Source: Candidatus Omnitrophota bacterium (GTDB lineage: Bacteria > Omnitrophota > Gorgyraeia > Zapsychrales > Fredricksoniimonadaceae). Taken from it: DNA of 16,645 nucleotides. Location: contig JAGNTT010000026.1 of the NCBI GenBank assembly GCA_017987425.1, forward strand, positions 1 through 16,645, read 5' to 3'. A program made the translations under genes and the position numbers. The stretch's first letter is position 1. Each line of letters begins with the position of its first letter. The notes under the pieces are model-generated. The model did not search any database and was not told the origin of the DNA. It was given only the letters and a program-made list of their open reading frames with translations. Of the stretch, positions 7,746 to 14,991 are shown one piece after another.

Positions 7746-8300
7746 TTATTTGTTATTCTTAGCGACTTTGACTTTTGCGGTTCTGACCACGCGGTCTCCC
7801 AGCCAATATCCTTTTTGAAACTCCTCAATAATCGTCCCGTCCTCGTGTTCAGGCGATTCAGCCTGCATCATGGCTTCGTGACAATTCGGATCAAACTTCT
7901 TGCCGACACTGTCTACAGGCTTCACATCATAACTTTTTAACAATTCGCGCATTCTTCCGACAATAAGATCAAGCCCTTTAACGATGTTTGCGTCAACCGT
8001 GAACTTCTTGGCGGCTTCAAGTGAACGCTCCATATCTTCGTAAAGACCCAATACCTCGATGATCACTTCCTCATGAGCGTATTTGATCAGTTCCGCGCGT
8101 TCGCGTTCATTACGCTTGCGAGCGTTTTCAAATTCGGCCAGGATGCGGATGTATTTATCTTTAAATGCCGCAGCGTCATCCACGAGCTTTTTGTATTCGG
8201 ATTCCTTAAGGACAATATCCTTATCTGCCTCCATCTGTTCTACCTGCGCTTCTTTGTCCGGCGAAGCGGCCTTCTTATCCTGTTCGTGTTGATCTTCCAT
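7746..8300 (-). CDS. grpE: Nucleotide exchange factor GrpE
   Basis: GrpE releases ADP from DnaK and so resets the Hsp70 cycle; it is a cytoplasmic dimer. The 184 residues start with an acidic, polar and disordered segment. A long charged helix follows (about 30-90, FKDKYIRILAEFENARKRNERE), which forms the dimer coiled coil. The C-terminal beta domain that contacts DnaK shows FDPNCHEAMM and the GYWLGDRVVRTAKVKVAK signature near the end. The ATG at 8300 has only a distant AAGGG upstream. The gene follows hrcA by 66 bases and precedes dnaK by 88 bases. Confidence 0.98.
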   Translation of the reverse strand: MEDQHEQDKKAASPDKEAQVEQMEADKDIVLKESEYKKLVDDAAAFKDKYIRILAEFENARKRNERERAELIKYAHEEVIIEVLGLYEDMERSLEAAKKFTVDANIVKGLDLIVGRMRELLKSYDVKPVDSVGKKFDPNCHEAMMQAESPEHEDGTIIEEFQKGYWLGDRVVRTAKVKVAKNNK

Positions 8301-8366
8301 AAATCAAAAAACCCTTTTGTTGTGTTAACAGCTGCGTTTTTTTATTGATTAGTTCGCGGGCTGGAA

Positions 8367-9104
8367 CTACCTTTTGCCACCGATGAGCTCGGTGATGTAA
8401 TCGAGCGCAGAGACCACACGCTCGTAATCCATGCTCGTGGGCCCAAGCACGGCGATACGGCCGCTAGGGCCGTTTTTTGTACGATAACCGCAGACGGCCA
8501 TGGAACAACTTTCAATTTCCTCGCAGGCTATTTCCTGTCCTATATAAATTTCGACTTTATTCTGGAGATCGCGGTTAAGAACGTCGAGTATCCTCTGTTT
8601 TTCGTCTAATAGTTTCAAAAGATTCTGGATCTTCTGAATGTCCTTCATTTCCGGACAGCCCACCACATGACTGATTCCGCGGTAAACGATCTTATTGCCC
8701 CAGCCGTCGACCGAAATGATGCTCGTATAATGCGTTACTTCCGAAAGTATCCTGGACGTTTTATCGATCAACTTTTCGAGTTCATCGACATTCTGAAGAT
8801 ATTCTTCATGAATATGTTTCTTTTCATCCTCCAACAACTGAATTTCATGCATCAAATGATCGACATAATAGCGATAGCCGTATTGAGTAGGAATGCGCCC
8901 GGCCGATGTATGCGGGTGCATAAGATATCCTTCCACTTCAAGCTCCGCGAGGATATTGCGGATGGTTGCGGAACTCCAGTCTAGATGACATTCCTTGGCC
9001 AAAAACGCGGAGCCTACGGGATTGAGATTTTTTATATATTGCTCAACCACGTACCCTAATACTATATCTTTGCGTTGCTGAAAATCTGTTTTGCGCGGGG
9101 CCAT
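8367..9104 (-). CDS. hrcA: Heat-inducible transcription repressor HrcA, compact form
   Basis: HrcA is the DNA-binding repressor of CIRCE operators; it loses activity when GroEL is occupied by unfolded protein. The N-terminal winged helix is well conserved (PVGS 29-32, SSATIRN 44-50, PHTSAGRIPT 64-73). The C-terminal part keeps the family features GPTSMDYERV (221-230) and a scSmavcGYR strand. The total from the ATG at 9104 is only 245 residues, whereas HrcA proteins are usually about 340. The missing part is central: the conserved segment after the first coiled helix jumps from SEVTHYTSII almost directly to YRGISHVVGCPEMKD. The inserted dimerisation domain is therefore largely absent. A TTG at 9143 adds 13 codons, but it lies inside the CIRCE operator and has no ribosome-binding site, so I rejected it. 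GAGGA lies about 11 bases before the ATG. Confidence 0.95.
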   Translation of the reverse strand: MAPRKTDFQQRKDIVLGYVVEQYIKNLNPVGSAFLAKECHLDWSSATIRNILAELEVEGYLMHPHTSAGRIPTQYGYRYYVDHLMHEIQLLEDEKKHIHEEYLQNVDELEKLIDKTSRILSEVTHYTSIISVDGWGNKIVYRGISHVVGCPEMKDIQKIQNLLKLLDEKQRILDVLNRDLQNKVEIYIGQEIACEEIESCSMAVCGYRTKNGPSGRIAVLGPTSMDYERVVSALDYITELIGGKR

Positions 9105-9127
9105 TTTATTTGAATTCCTCTGGATAT

Positions 9128-9154
9128 TTAGCACTCTTGTCAACTGAATGCTAA
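9128..9154. promoter_or_regulatory. CIRCE operator upstream of hrcA
   Basis: On the plus strand TTAGCACTC (9128-9136), a 9-base spacer and GAATGCTAA (9146-9154). This matches the CIRCE consensus TTAGCACTC-N9-GAGTGCTAA at 17 of 18 arm positions. It begins four bases downstream of the -10 box and covers the expected transcription start, so bound HrcA would block the promoter. This predicts autoregulation of hrcA and control of the whole dnaK operon. Confidence 0.96.
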
Positions 9155-9158
9155 AGGA

Positions 9159-9186
9159 ATTATAACAAACTTATTTTTAATGTCAA
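9159..9186 (-). promoter_or_regulatory. Consensus sigma-A promoter of the hrcA-grpE-dnaK operon
   Basis: On the minus strand TTGACA (9181-9186), a 16-base spacer and TATAAT (9159-9164); both boxes are perfect consensus. Transcription should begin near 9152, within the CIRCE operator, leaving a leader of about 48 bases before the ATG at 9104. A strong housekeeping promoter under a repressor is the classical CIRCE design. Confidence 0.9.
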
Positions 9187-9343
9187 CTTGAGATTCTAAC
9201 GCAACAAATCTATATGTTATTGTATTATATGGACTTATGGCTATGTTAAAATAACACAGAATTTCTTAAATATTAACTGCGGATTATGCCCGGTCTGTGA
9301 ATTGCAAACTATAAAATTTGCGCGCAAACAAAAGTGTGATTGT
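9187..9343. other. Intergenic region between the DUF502 gene and the hrcA promoter
   Basis: An AT-rich gap without any coding frame I can support. It holds a second TATAAT on the minus strand (9224-9229) with only a poor -35 partner, so an additional upstream promoter is possible but weak. It also holds a minus-strand hairpin at 9241-9259 (8 pairs including one G-U, 3-base loop) without a U-tract, and a 12-base perfect palindrome TTTGCGCGCAAA at 9317-9328 just after the DUF502 stop. None is a convincing terminator. Confidence 0.5.
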
Positions 9344-9970
9344 TTATGTATCTTTTTTGTTGGAAGCAGCGACCGCGAGATGATATTGCTCCAGCAAACC
9401 TCCGGAACCCGTACCAAGACCGATGATGGTTTTCATGGCCTCTTCTGTATTGACATTGATCGGCTGGACTTGCGAAGCCTTCAAATGAAACACAAAACCG
9501 GATGTCGGAGGCGACATAGGGATAAACACCGTAAAACTTCCGTCCGCATGTTCATTCGTGATGAATGCCGTAACCTTGGTATCATTGTTAAATGGTTTAA
9601 CCAGAGCCACCTTGGAAAGCGGCGACTGCTTTCCGCCCATCAGCTGATCGGTCGTATCCTTGATCAGTTTATAACCCGGAGTGTTCTCCAAAAATTTGCG
9701 TTCAATGTAAGAATGACCCATTTTCCCAAGCTTGGTCCTCACCAGAAGCCCTATAAAAAAAGCGATGATTAGAATCAAGATCAGGACGATAACATCGGCC
9801 TCGATCCCGCCGATCATGAAATTTGCTTCTAAAAGTCTCGTGAAAGGCTCAATGAGTCCGGTCACAAATTTGATGATCACACTGAATACAAACGCCAGGA
9901 TTGCGATCGGCAAAAGAACGGCTACCCCGCCGATAAATACGTTCTGAATAAATGATTTAAAACGATTCAT
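9344..9970 (-). CDS. DUF502 family membrane protein
   Basis: A 208-residue inner-membrane protein of the DUF502 family, whose function is not established. Two strongly hydrophobic segments are visible (about 12-36 and 60-78). A soluble region of about 130 residues follows and contains the family-like stretch NTPGYKLIKDTTDQLMGG (about 95-112) and a beta-rich part with a Gly-rich loop (IIGLGTGSGG, about 182-191). The ATG at 9970 has GAGG seven bases upstream. It follows the MORN_2 protein gene by 49 bases, so the two probably form a small operon separate from the CIRCE-controlled one. Confidence 0.85.
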   Translation of the reverse strand: MNRFKSFIQNVFIGGVAVLLPIAILAFVFSVIIKFVTGLIEPFTRLLEANFMIGGIEADVIVLILILIIAFFIGLLVRTKLGKMGHSYIERKFLENTPGYKLIKDTTDQLMGGKQSPLSKVALVKPFNNDTKVTAFITNEHADGSFTVFIPMSPPTSGFVFHLKASQVQPINVNTEEAMKTIIGLGTGSGGLLEQYHLAVAASNKKDT

Positions 9971-10019
9971 ACTCGACCTCTTAAAGATTCCTTTTGATAT
10001 TTATAAGACTGCGGCGGGC

Positions 10020-11060
10020 TTATTTGGAATGATCATAAAAAAACTTCTCGGCAACGATCTTGCCTTTCTTGTTATATCTCTTTTCGTGGAGCAAAACGCC
10101 CTTTTCGTAAAAACTGTCTAAACGCACATGCGCGCCTTCGGTGTAATTCTTGAATACACCTTCCTCAAGACCATCTTTGAAGTTTCCTTCACGCTTCAAA
10201 ATACCGCTTTTGTAGTATTCCTGATAAAGTCCTTCGCGTTTTCCAAAAATTACCGTGCTTTTGCTCAACAGCTCGCCCGTCTCATAAAGTTCTTTATAGG
10301 GATCATCGTGCATCACCCCACCCAGGAAATTAACCTGTGACTTCAATTTGCCGCTGGGATAATAAATACGCACCGGACCGTTTAGCTGATCGTCCGTCCA
10401 CACACCTTCGGTGTGCAGGGCGCCGTTGGAATAATATTCTTTGCCGGGGCCTTGCCGTAAGCCGTTAATACCTTTCCAGCCCGCCTTGAGCGAACCGGAT
10501 TTGTTGTATTCATATATCATTCCGTCCTGTTTGCCGTCGATGAAATTAGACTCGCGAAGTACGCGGCCGTCCGGATAAAAATCTTTGCGTCCGCCGTTTT
10601 CCTTGCCGCCCACAAAATTCTGTTCACGGATCGGCTTGCCGTTTTCGGCAAACTCGCGCGTGCGGCCTTCTCTTGCTCCATTGATGTAAGCGATCTCTTC
10701 ATGCATCTTTCCGCTCGGATAGTACGAATACGCGATGCCGTGCATTCTTCCCGTACGGTAAAATGTTTTAAATTGAAGCCGTCCGTCGGGGAAGTAACCC
10801 TGGACCATCCCTTCAAAAAGACCGTTCAGATTGGTTCCCATGCTTTTGATACGGCCGTCCGCATAGAACACCCGGAATCTTCCGTTCGCCTTCCCGTCCT
10901 TATATTCCACGGTTTTGACCAAGACTCCCTTTTCGTCGTAATCGTTATAGTAACCGTCTTTAATAAACTTTTGAGAGAGGTCTTGAGCAAGATCGGCAAA
11001 ACAAAATGAAGGGATGACGGCGAGCACAGCAAGAAATACAAGGATCCGGATATTGGACAT
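10020..11060 (-). CDS. Exported MORN_2-repeat protein
   Basis: A 346-residue protein with a signal peptide (hydrophobic core about 5-20, likely cleavage after FCFA at residue 22). The rest is almost entirely tandem repeats of about 23 residues of the MORN variant type (MORN_2), with units such as GxxxGxxxxYYxxGxLxxxxxYxxG repeated a dozen or so times. Such repeats form an elongated beta-hairpin ladder. YwqK-like proteins in this group are sometimes annotated as antitoxins, but nothing here shows a toxin partner. The predicted location is the periplasm or cell surface. The ATG at 11060 has AAAGG about eight bases upstream. It has its own promoter candidate and is followed by the DUF502 membrane protein. 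No function can be assigned. Confidence 0.88.
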   Translation of the reverse strand: MSNIRILVFLAVLAVIPSFCFADLAQDLSQKFIKDGYYNDYDEKGVLVKTVEYKDGKANGRFRVFYADGRIKSMGTNLNGLFEGMVQGYFPDGRLQFKTFYRTGRMHGIAYSYYPSGKMHEEIAYINGAREGRTREFAENGKPIREQNFVGGKENGGRKDFYPDGRVLRESNFIDGKQDGMIYEYNKSGSLKAGWKGINGLRQGPGKEYYSNGALHTEGVWTDDQLNGPVRIYYPSGKLKSQVNFLGGVMHDDPYKELYETGELLSKSTVIFGKREGLYQEYYKSGILKREGNFKDGLEEGVFKNYTEGAHVRLDSFYEKGVLLHEKRYNKKGKIVAEKFFYDHSK

Positions 11061-11097
11061 TCGACAGGCCTTTAAAGTTACGTTTAAATTTTGGCTT

Positions 11098-11126
11098 ATT
11101 GTAGCAAAGAAGCCTATTCATGCAAA
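11098..11126 (-). promoter_or_regulatory. Candidate promoter for the MORN_2 protein gene
   Basis: On the minus strand TTTGCA (11121-11126; 4 of 6), a 17-base spacer and TACAAT (11098-11103; 5 of 6). It lies directly behind the hairpin that closes the hsp20-clpB unit and would give a leader of about 30 bases. Confidence 0.55.
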
Positions 11127-11128
11127 GG

Positions 11129-11156
11129 CCGCATCCGGAAAATTATCCGGACGCGG
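11129..11156 (-). terminator. Strong hairpin after the exported Hsp20 gene, probable terminator
   Basis: On the minus strand an 11-base-pair stem (CCGCGTCCGGA with TCCGGATGCGG, one G-U pair) and a 6-base loop, starting 18 bases after the stop codon at 11175. The following U-tract is poor (CCUUUG), so termination may be partial or factor-assisted. It separates the chaperone unit from the MORN_2 gene promoter. Confidence 0.6.
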
Positions 11157-11174
11157 AACATTACACCATATCAT

Positions 11175-11798
11175 TTAATTGACGGTTATTTTCTTGGTTC
11201 CGCCGCCCACTTTGACTCCGGCCTGACGGCCTATTTTGATTTCCAGAACACCTTTGTCATAACGGGCCTGGGCATTATCGACGCTGGCATCATCCGGCAA
11301 AATCATTGTCTTGACGAATTGACCGACGCTTTGTTCTTCATGATAGAAACTATCGCCCTTCTTCTTTGTCAAAGCGCTTTGCTTTCCGGAAATAGTCAGC
11401 GCGCGGTCCTTTGCTTCAATGCTGATGCCGTCCTTGGTCATGTCCGGCAATTCCATCCGGATGACATAACGGTTGGCCTCCGTCTTGAGATCGGCTTCCG
11501 GCATAGCGAACCCGGCGGGCATCCCGTTAAGCCGGCTGTAAAAACTGTCGTCGAACATCTGATTCATCTGGCGCTGGATCATCTGCATTTGCCGGAGCGG
11601 ATCCGTCATGTCCACGGCATCTGTCTGCCTTTGAGCCAACTGCTTCTCGAGTTGGGCCACACGGGCATTGAGCGCCTCAATCTGGGCCTTCGAGTCCGCA
11701 GCCTCATCGGCGGCCAGCGCCGACGGATGAAACGAAGCCGTCACCCAGCCGGACAAAACAGCGGTTAAAAAAATTTTGGACAATTCGGATGCTTTCAT
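11175..11798 (-). CDS. Small heat-shock protein (Hsp20/alpha-crystallin) with signal peptide
   Basis: A 207-residue protein whose second half is an alpha-crystallin domain (about 98-195), the fold by which small heat-shock proteins hold unfolding proteins. It keeps the GVLEIKI motif (183-189) and a C-terminal I-x-V tail (ITVN). The N-terminus is a signal peptide: a basic start, a hydrophobic core (about 9-22) and an SALA-AD cleavage site near residue 29. A short coiled coil (about 36-57) and a Met/Gln-rich segment (70-82) follow. That predicts a periplasmic or membrane-tethered holdase, unlike the usual cytosolic family. I chose the ATG at 11798 because AGGAGGG stands four bases upstream. A longer frame from 11828 adds ten polar residues that would bury the signal peptide. 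It follows clpB by 43 bases. Confidence 0.9.
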   Translation of the reverse strand: MKASELSKIFLTAVLSGWVTASFHPSALAADEAADSKAQIEALNARVAQLEKQLAQRQTDAVDMTDPLRQMQMIQRQMNQMFDDSFYSRLNGMPAGFAMPEADLKTEANRYVIRMELPDMTKDGISIEAKDRALTISGKQSALTKKKGDSFYHEEQSVGQFVKTMILPDDASVDNAQARYDKGVLEIKIGRQAGVKVGGGTKKITVN

Positions 11799-11802
11799 AT
11801 TT

Positions 11803-11809
11803 CCCTCCT
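11803..11809 (-). promoter_or_regulatory. Shine-Dalgarno deciding the start of the exported Hsp20
   Basis: AGGAGGG on the minus strand, four bases before the ATG at 11798. It supports the shorter start and so places the signal peptide at the true N-terminus. Confidence 0.85.
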
Positions 11810-11841
11810 TTTTCTTCCCGGTACACATAATATTTTAAACA

Positions 11842-14424
11842 CTACCGGGTGCTGATGACAAGGGCACCGTCTTTCACGTCGATCTTGACGTGCTGGCCGT
11901 CTTTGATTTCACCCTGGAGAAGTTTAAGCGCAATCGGATCCTGCACGAGCTTCTGAATCACGCGCTTTAACGGTCTTGCTCCGTAAGTCGGATCATACCC
12001 GCGTTCGCCTAAAAACGTCTCAGCACGATCGCTCACCGTCAGCTCGATCTTTTTGTCCGCAAGCCTGATTTTGAGAATCGCAAGCTGGATGTCGACTATC
12101 TTGGTGATATCTTCCTGTTTGAGACGGTTAAAGACAATGATCTCATCAATCCTGTTCAAGAACTCCGGCCGGAAATGCACGGTCATGGCCTGATGGATGC
12201 GCTCTTCGATCTGCTCTTTATTCGTCAAGTCGGCAATATCGGAAGTCCCGATATTGGACGTCATGATGACGATCGTATTTTTGAAATTGACCACACGGCC
12301 CTGGCTGTCGGTCAGACGTCCGTCGTCGAGCATCTGCAGCATGACGTTAAAGACATCCGGATGAGCCTTTTCAATTTCATCAAACAACAGGACCGCATAC
12401 GGCCTTCGGCGTACGGCTTCGGTCAGCTGACCGCCTTCATCATAACCGATGTAACCCGGCGGAGCGCCGATCAAACGCGCCACGGAATGCTTCTCCATGT
12501 ATTCACTCATGTCGACACGGATCACGGCATTTTCATCGTCGAACAAAAACCACGCCAGTGATTTGGCAAGCTCGGTTTTCCCGACACCGGTCGGTCCGAC
12601 GAAAATAAATGAACCCGCGGGACGGTTGGGATCGCTTAAGCCTGTGCGCGAACGGCGGATGCAGGACGCGATCAGATCAATCGCGTTGTCCTGTCCGACG
12701 ACACGCTTCTTTAAAACCTCTTCGATATGCACCAGCTTATCGGTCTCCCCCTGAAGCAGCTTGGAGAGGGGAATCTTGGTCCACTTGGCAATGATCTCGG
12801 CAATGTCCTGATCGTCCACCTCTTCTTTTAAAAGACCGCCGTCTTTCTGCATGTCGCTTAATTTCTTATTCTCAGCCTCAAGCTCTTTGTTCAAGGACAC
12901 CAGACGTCCATAACGTATCTCAGCGACTTTACCCAGATCCCCGGACTTTTCGGCCTTCTGCTCATCGATCTTGGCCTGCTCGATGTCGGCCTTGGTTTTA
13001 CGCACACGGTCGATCACCGCCTTCTCGCTGTTCCAGCGCAGGCGCATCTTTTTATTTTCTTCCTTGAGGCGGTTTAATTCTTCGTCTAACTTCTGAAGAC
13101 GTTCTTTAGAGGGCTGATCATTTTCTTTTTTAAGGGCCTGACGCTCAATCTCCAGTTTTCTGATCTGGCGTTCGTTCTGATCCAGCTCCTGAGGCATGCT
13201 ATCGATCTCGATGCGCAGACGGGAAGCCGCCTCATCAATGAGGTCAATGGCCTTGTCCGGCAAAAACCTTTCGGTGAGATATCTTTGGGAAAGCGTAGCG
13301 GCGGCAATGATCGCCGAGTCCTGGATACGGACCCCATGATGGACTTCATACCGCTCCTTAAGACCGCGCAAGATTGCGATCGCATCCTCGACGGTAGGCT
13401 CGTTGACCATGACCGGCTGGAAACGGCGTTCAAGCGCTGCGTCCTTTTCAATATGCTTACGGTATTCATCGAGCGTTGTGGCGCCGATACAACGCAGCAT
13501 ACCGCGGGCAAGTGCGGGCTTGAGCATGTTGGAAGCATCCATCGATCCTTCCGCTCGCCCCGCACCAACGATGGTGTGCAACTCATCGATAAATAAAATG
13601 ACGGCCCCGTTGTTGTTCTCAACTTCTTTGAGAACCGCTTTAAGCCTGTCTTCAAATTCTCCGCGGAATTTGGCACCCGCAACAAGCGCGCCCATATCGA
13701 GCGTGATGACACGTTTGTTTTTCAAACCTTCGGGCACGTCCCCTAAATAAATTCTTTGGGCCAATCCCTCGACGATAGCCGTTTTGCCGACGCCTGGTTC
13801 GCCGATCAGCACAGGATTATTTTTCGTGCGGCGGGAAAGAACCTGGATGACGCGGCGGATTTCCTCATCACGTCCGATAACCGGATCGAGCTTTCCTTTA
13901 TTGGCAAGGTCCGTCAAATCTTTACCGTATTTTTCCAGCGCCTGATATTTATCTTCCGGATTCTGATCCATAACTTTCTGTCCGCCTCTCATCTTTTCAA
14001 TCTCCTTCGCGAGCGATTGTTCGCTAACACCGCCCGATTTAAATTCCTTGGCTACAACACCGTCGGCATCTTTGGCCAACGCTAAAAGCAAATGTTCCTG
14101 AGCGACGTATTCGTCCCCCATATTCTTGGCAATATCCTGCGCGGCCTGAAGCACACGTCCGGACCGGGAGGACAAATGCGGCTGATCGCCGGTAGCACCT
14201 TCAACTCTTGGCCGATCCTTAAGATCGGCTGTTAATTTCTCTAATAAACGATCAGGTGAAATCCCCAAATGTCCGAGAAGCACCCTGATGATCCCTTCAG
14301 TGTCATGAAGCAAAGCCACGGCCAAGTGTTCCGGCTCCAGCTGCTGATGCCCCAATTCCTGGGCGAGCTCGATCGATTTTTGAACAGCTTCCTGATTTTT
14401 TAAAGTAAATTTTTCGAAACGCAT
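11842..14424 (-). CDS. clpB: ATP-dependent chaperone ClpB (disaggregase)
   Basis: ClpB is the hexameric cytoplasmic AAA+ machine that pulls proteins out of aggregates together with DnaK, DnaJ and GrpE. The 860-residue length is normal. The N domain (1-145) is followed by NBD1 with Walker A GEPGVGKT (208-215) and Walker B ILFIDE (276-281). The middle coiled coil spans about 405-530, which marks ClpB rather than ClpA or ClpC. NBD2 has Walker A GPTGVGKT (610-617), the pore loop GYIGYDEGG (657-665) and Walker B VLLFDE (678-683). I placed the start at the ATG at 14424, which gives the classical MRFEKFT opening and has GAGAGG six bases upstream. A longer frame from a GTG at 14475 would translate through the inverted repeat and is unlikely. 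It follows hsp20 by 78 bases. Confidence 0.98.
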   Translation of the reverse strand: MRFEKFTLKNQEAVQKSIELAQELGHQQLEPEHLAVALLHDTEGIIRVLLGHLGISPDRLLEKLTADLKDRPRVEGATGDQPHLSSRSGRVLQAAQDIAKNMGDEYVAQEHLLLALAKDADGVVAKEFKSGGVSEQSLAKEIEKMRGGQKVMDQNPEDKYQALEKYGKDLTDLANKGKLDPVIGRDEEIRRVIQVLSRRTKNNPVLIGEPGVGKTAIVEGLAQRIYLGDVPEGLKNKRVITLDMGALVAGAKFRGEFEDRLKAVLKEVENNNGAVILFIDELHTIVGAGRAEGSMDASNMLKPALARGMLRCIGATTLDEYRKHIEKDAALERRFQPVMVNEPTVEDAIAILRGLKERYEVHHGVRIQDSAIIAAATLSQRYLTERFLPDKAIDLIDEAASRLRIEIDSMPQELDQNERQIRKLEIERQALKKENDQPSKERLQKLDEELNRLKEENKKMRLRWNSEKAVIDRVRKTKADIEQAKIDEQKAEKSGDLGKVAEIRYGRLVSLNKELEAENKKLSDMQKDGGLLKEEVDDQDIAEIIAKWTKIPLSKLLQGETDKLVHIEEVLKKRVVGQDNAIDLIASCIRRSRTGLSDPNRPAGSFIFVGPTGVGKTELAKSLAWFLFDDENAVIRVDMSEYMEKHSVARLIGAPPGYIGYDEGGQLTEAVRRRPYAVLLFDEIEKAHPDVFNVMLQMLDDGRLTDSQGRVVNFKNTIVIMTSNIGTSDIADLTNKEQIEERIHQAMTVHFRPEFLNRIDEIIVFNRLKQEDITKIVDIQLAILKIRLADKKIELTVSDRAETFLGERGYDPTYGARPLKRVIQKLVQDPIALKLLQGEIKDGQHVKIDVKDGALVISTR

Positions 14425-14430
14425 ACGTAG

Positions 14431-14437
14431 CCTCTCG
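14431..14437 (-). promoter_or_regulatory. Shine-Dalgarno deciding the clpB start
   Basis: CGAGAGG on the minus strand, six bases before the ATG at 14424. It supports the family-like MRFEKFT start and excludes the 17-codon extension through the upstream palindrome. Confidence 0.7.
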
Positions 14438-14440
14438 GAA

Positions 14441-14486
14441 CCCAGCCCCCAGCGTCCCACAAATGACCGGGACACTGGAGACTGGG
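14441..14486. repeat. GC-rich palindromic element between hsp20 and clpB
   Basis: An inverted repeat with 18-base arms (14441-14458 and 14469-14486) around a 10-base loop. Fifteen positions pair perfectly, and the other three become U-G wobbles in the minus-strand transcript, so the mRNA hairpin would be continuous over 18 pairs. It begins 16 bases after the hsp20 stop and ends just before the clpB Shine-Dalgarno. The CTGGGGGCTGGG-like arms differ in sequence from the grpE-dnaK element but share its size and placement. A dispersed REP-like repeat is likely. It could also attenuate or stabilise part of the hsp20-clpB message. Confidence 0.75.
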
Positions 14487-14502
14487 GAACCCTAGATTAC
14501 TC

Positions 14503-14955
14503 TTAATTTACATTAACATCAATCGTCTTGGCCTTCACTTTTTCTACTTTAGGCACGGTGATTTCCAAAACACCATCTTTATAGTTGGCGTTGATCTTGG
14601 AATCATCAACTGATGAGCCCAGATTGAAACTGCGGACAAAACGACCGTATAACCTTTCAACTCTATGATAATCCTTATCTTTCTGCTCTGCTTCAGACTT
14701 ACGTTCCCCCTCGATTGAAAGAATTCCGTTTTCAATCGCGACACGAATTTCTTCCTTCTTTAATCCGGGAATATCCGCTTTCAGGGTGAACTTGTCCTTG
14801 TCTTCCGCAACATCGACGGCGGGTTGCCAGACGGCTTGAAGTCCTGCCAATTGTTTTCCTGTCACGGGTGTAAATGGGAACCCTACAAGAAATTCATCAC
14901 CAAAAAAATCTTTAATGGGATCCGTTTGTTTGTAATTCCAGCGTACGAGTGACAT
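14503..14955 (-). CDS. hsp20: Cytosolic small heat-shock protein Hsp20
   Basis: A 150-residue ATP-independent holdase of the Hsp20/alpha-crystallin family, which keeps unfolding proteins soluble until DnaK and ClpB can act. It has a short N-terminal arm beginning MSLVRWNY. The alpha-crystallin domain spans about 43-137, with VDVAEDKDKFTLKADIPGLKKEEI (the first strands) and GVLEITVPK (128-136). The C-terminal I-x-V motif (TIDVNVN) is present. No signal peptide is visible. A perfect AGGAGGT lies before the ATG at 14955. A CIRCE-like site lies 37 bases upstream, and the gene follows an HspR-like regulator and precedes clpB. Confidence 0.97.
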   Translation of the reverse strand: MSLVRWNYKQTDPIKDFFGDEFLVGFPFTPVTGKQLAGLQAVWQPAVDVAEDKDKFTLKADIPGLKKEEIRVAIENGILSIEGERKSEAEQKDKDYHRVERLYGRFVRSFNLGSSVDDSKINANYKDGVLEITVPKVEKVKAKTIDVNVN

Positions 14956-14991
14956 ACTGCACCTCCTGTTATTAATTAAGTTAATGATTGG

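Noticed and set aside
8301..8366. Small stem (AGTTC...GAACT) in the hrcA-grpE gap as an attenuator.
   Set aside because: Only five pairs, followed by an A-rich run on the transcript instead of U-rich.
9105..9143. HrcA start at the TTG at 9143.
   Set aside because: The codon lies inside the CIRCE operator, only about nine bases after the expected transcription start, leaving no room for a ribosome-binding site.
9181..9200. A HAIR-like half-site (CTTGAG on the plus strand, 9187-9192) upstream of the hrcA -35 box.
   Set aside because: The second half ACTCAAG is absent at the 7-base spacing, so this is a single hexamer match of a kind expected by chance.
9241..9259. Eight-pair hairpin between DUF502 and hrcA as a terminator.
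   Set aside because: No U-tract follows on the minus strand and the stem is AT-rich. I list it only within the intergenic description.
9317..9328. Palindrome TTTGCGCGCAAA followed by TTTT on the minus strand after the DUF502 stop, as a terminator.
   Set aside because: With a realistic loop only four weak pairs remain, and the T-run is short.
10020..11060. Antitoxin of a toxin-antitoxin pair, a common label for YwqK-like MORN_2 proteins.
   Set aside because: The protein has a signal peptide and its neighbour is a DUF502 membrane protein, with no toxin-like gene nearby.
14425..14475. ClpB start at the GTG at 14475, adding 17 residues.
   Set aside because: The extension translates one arm of the inverted repeat, does not resemble ClpB N-termini, and the ATG at 14424 has a good Shine-Dalgarno.
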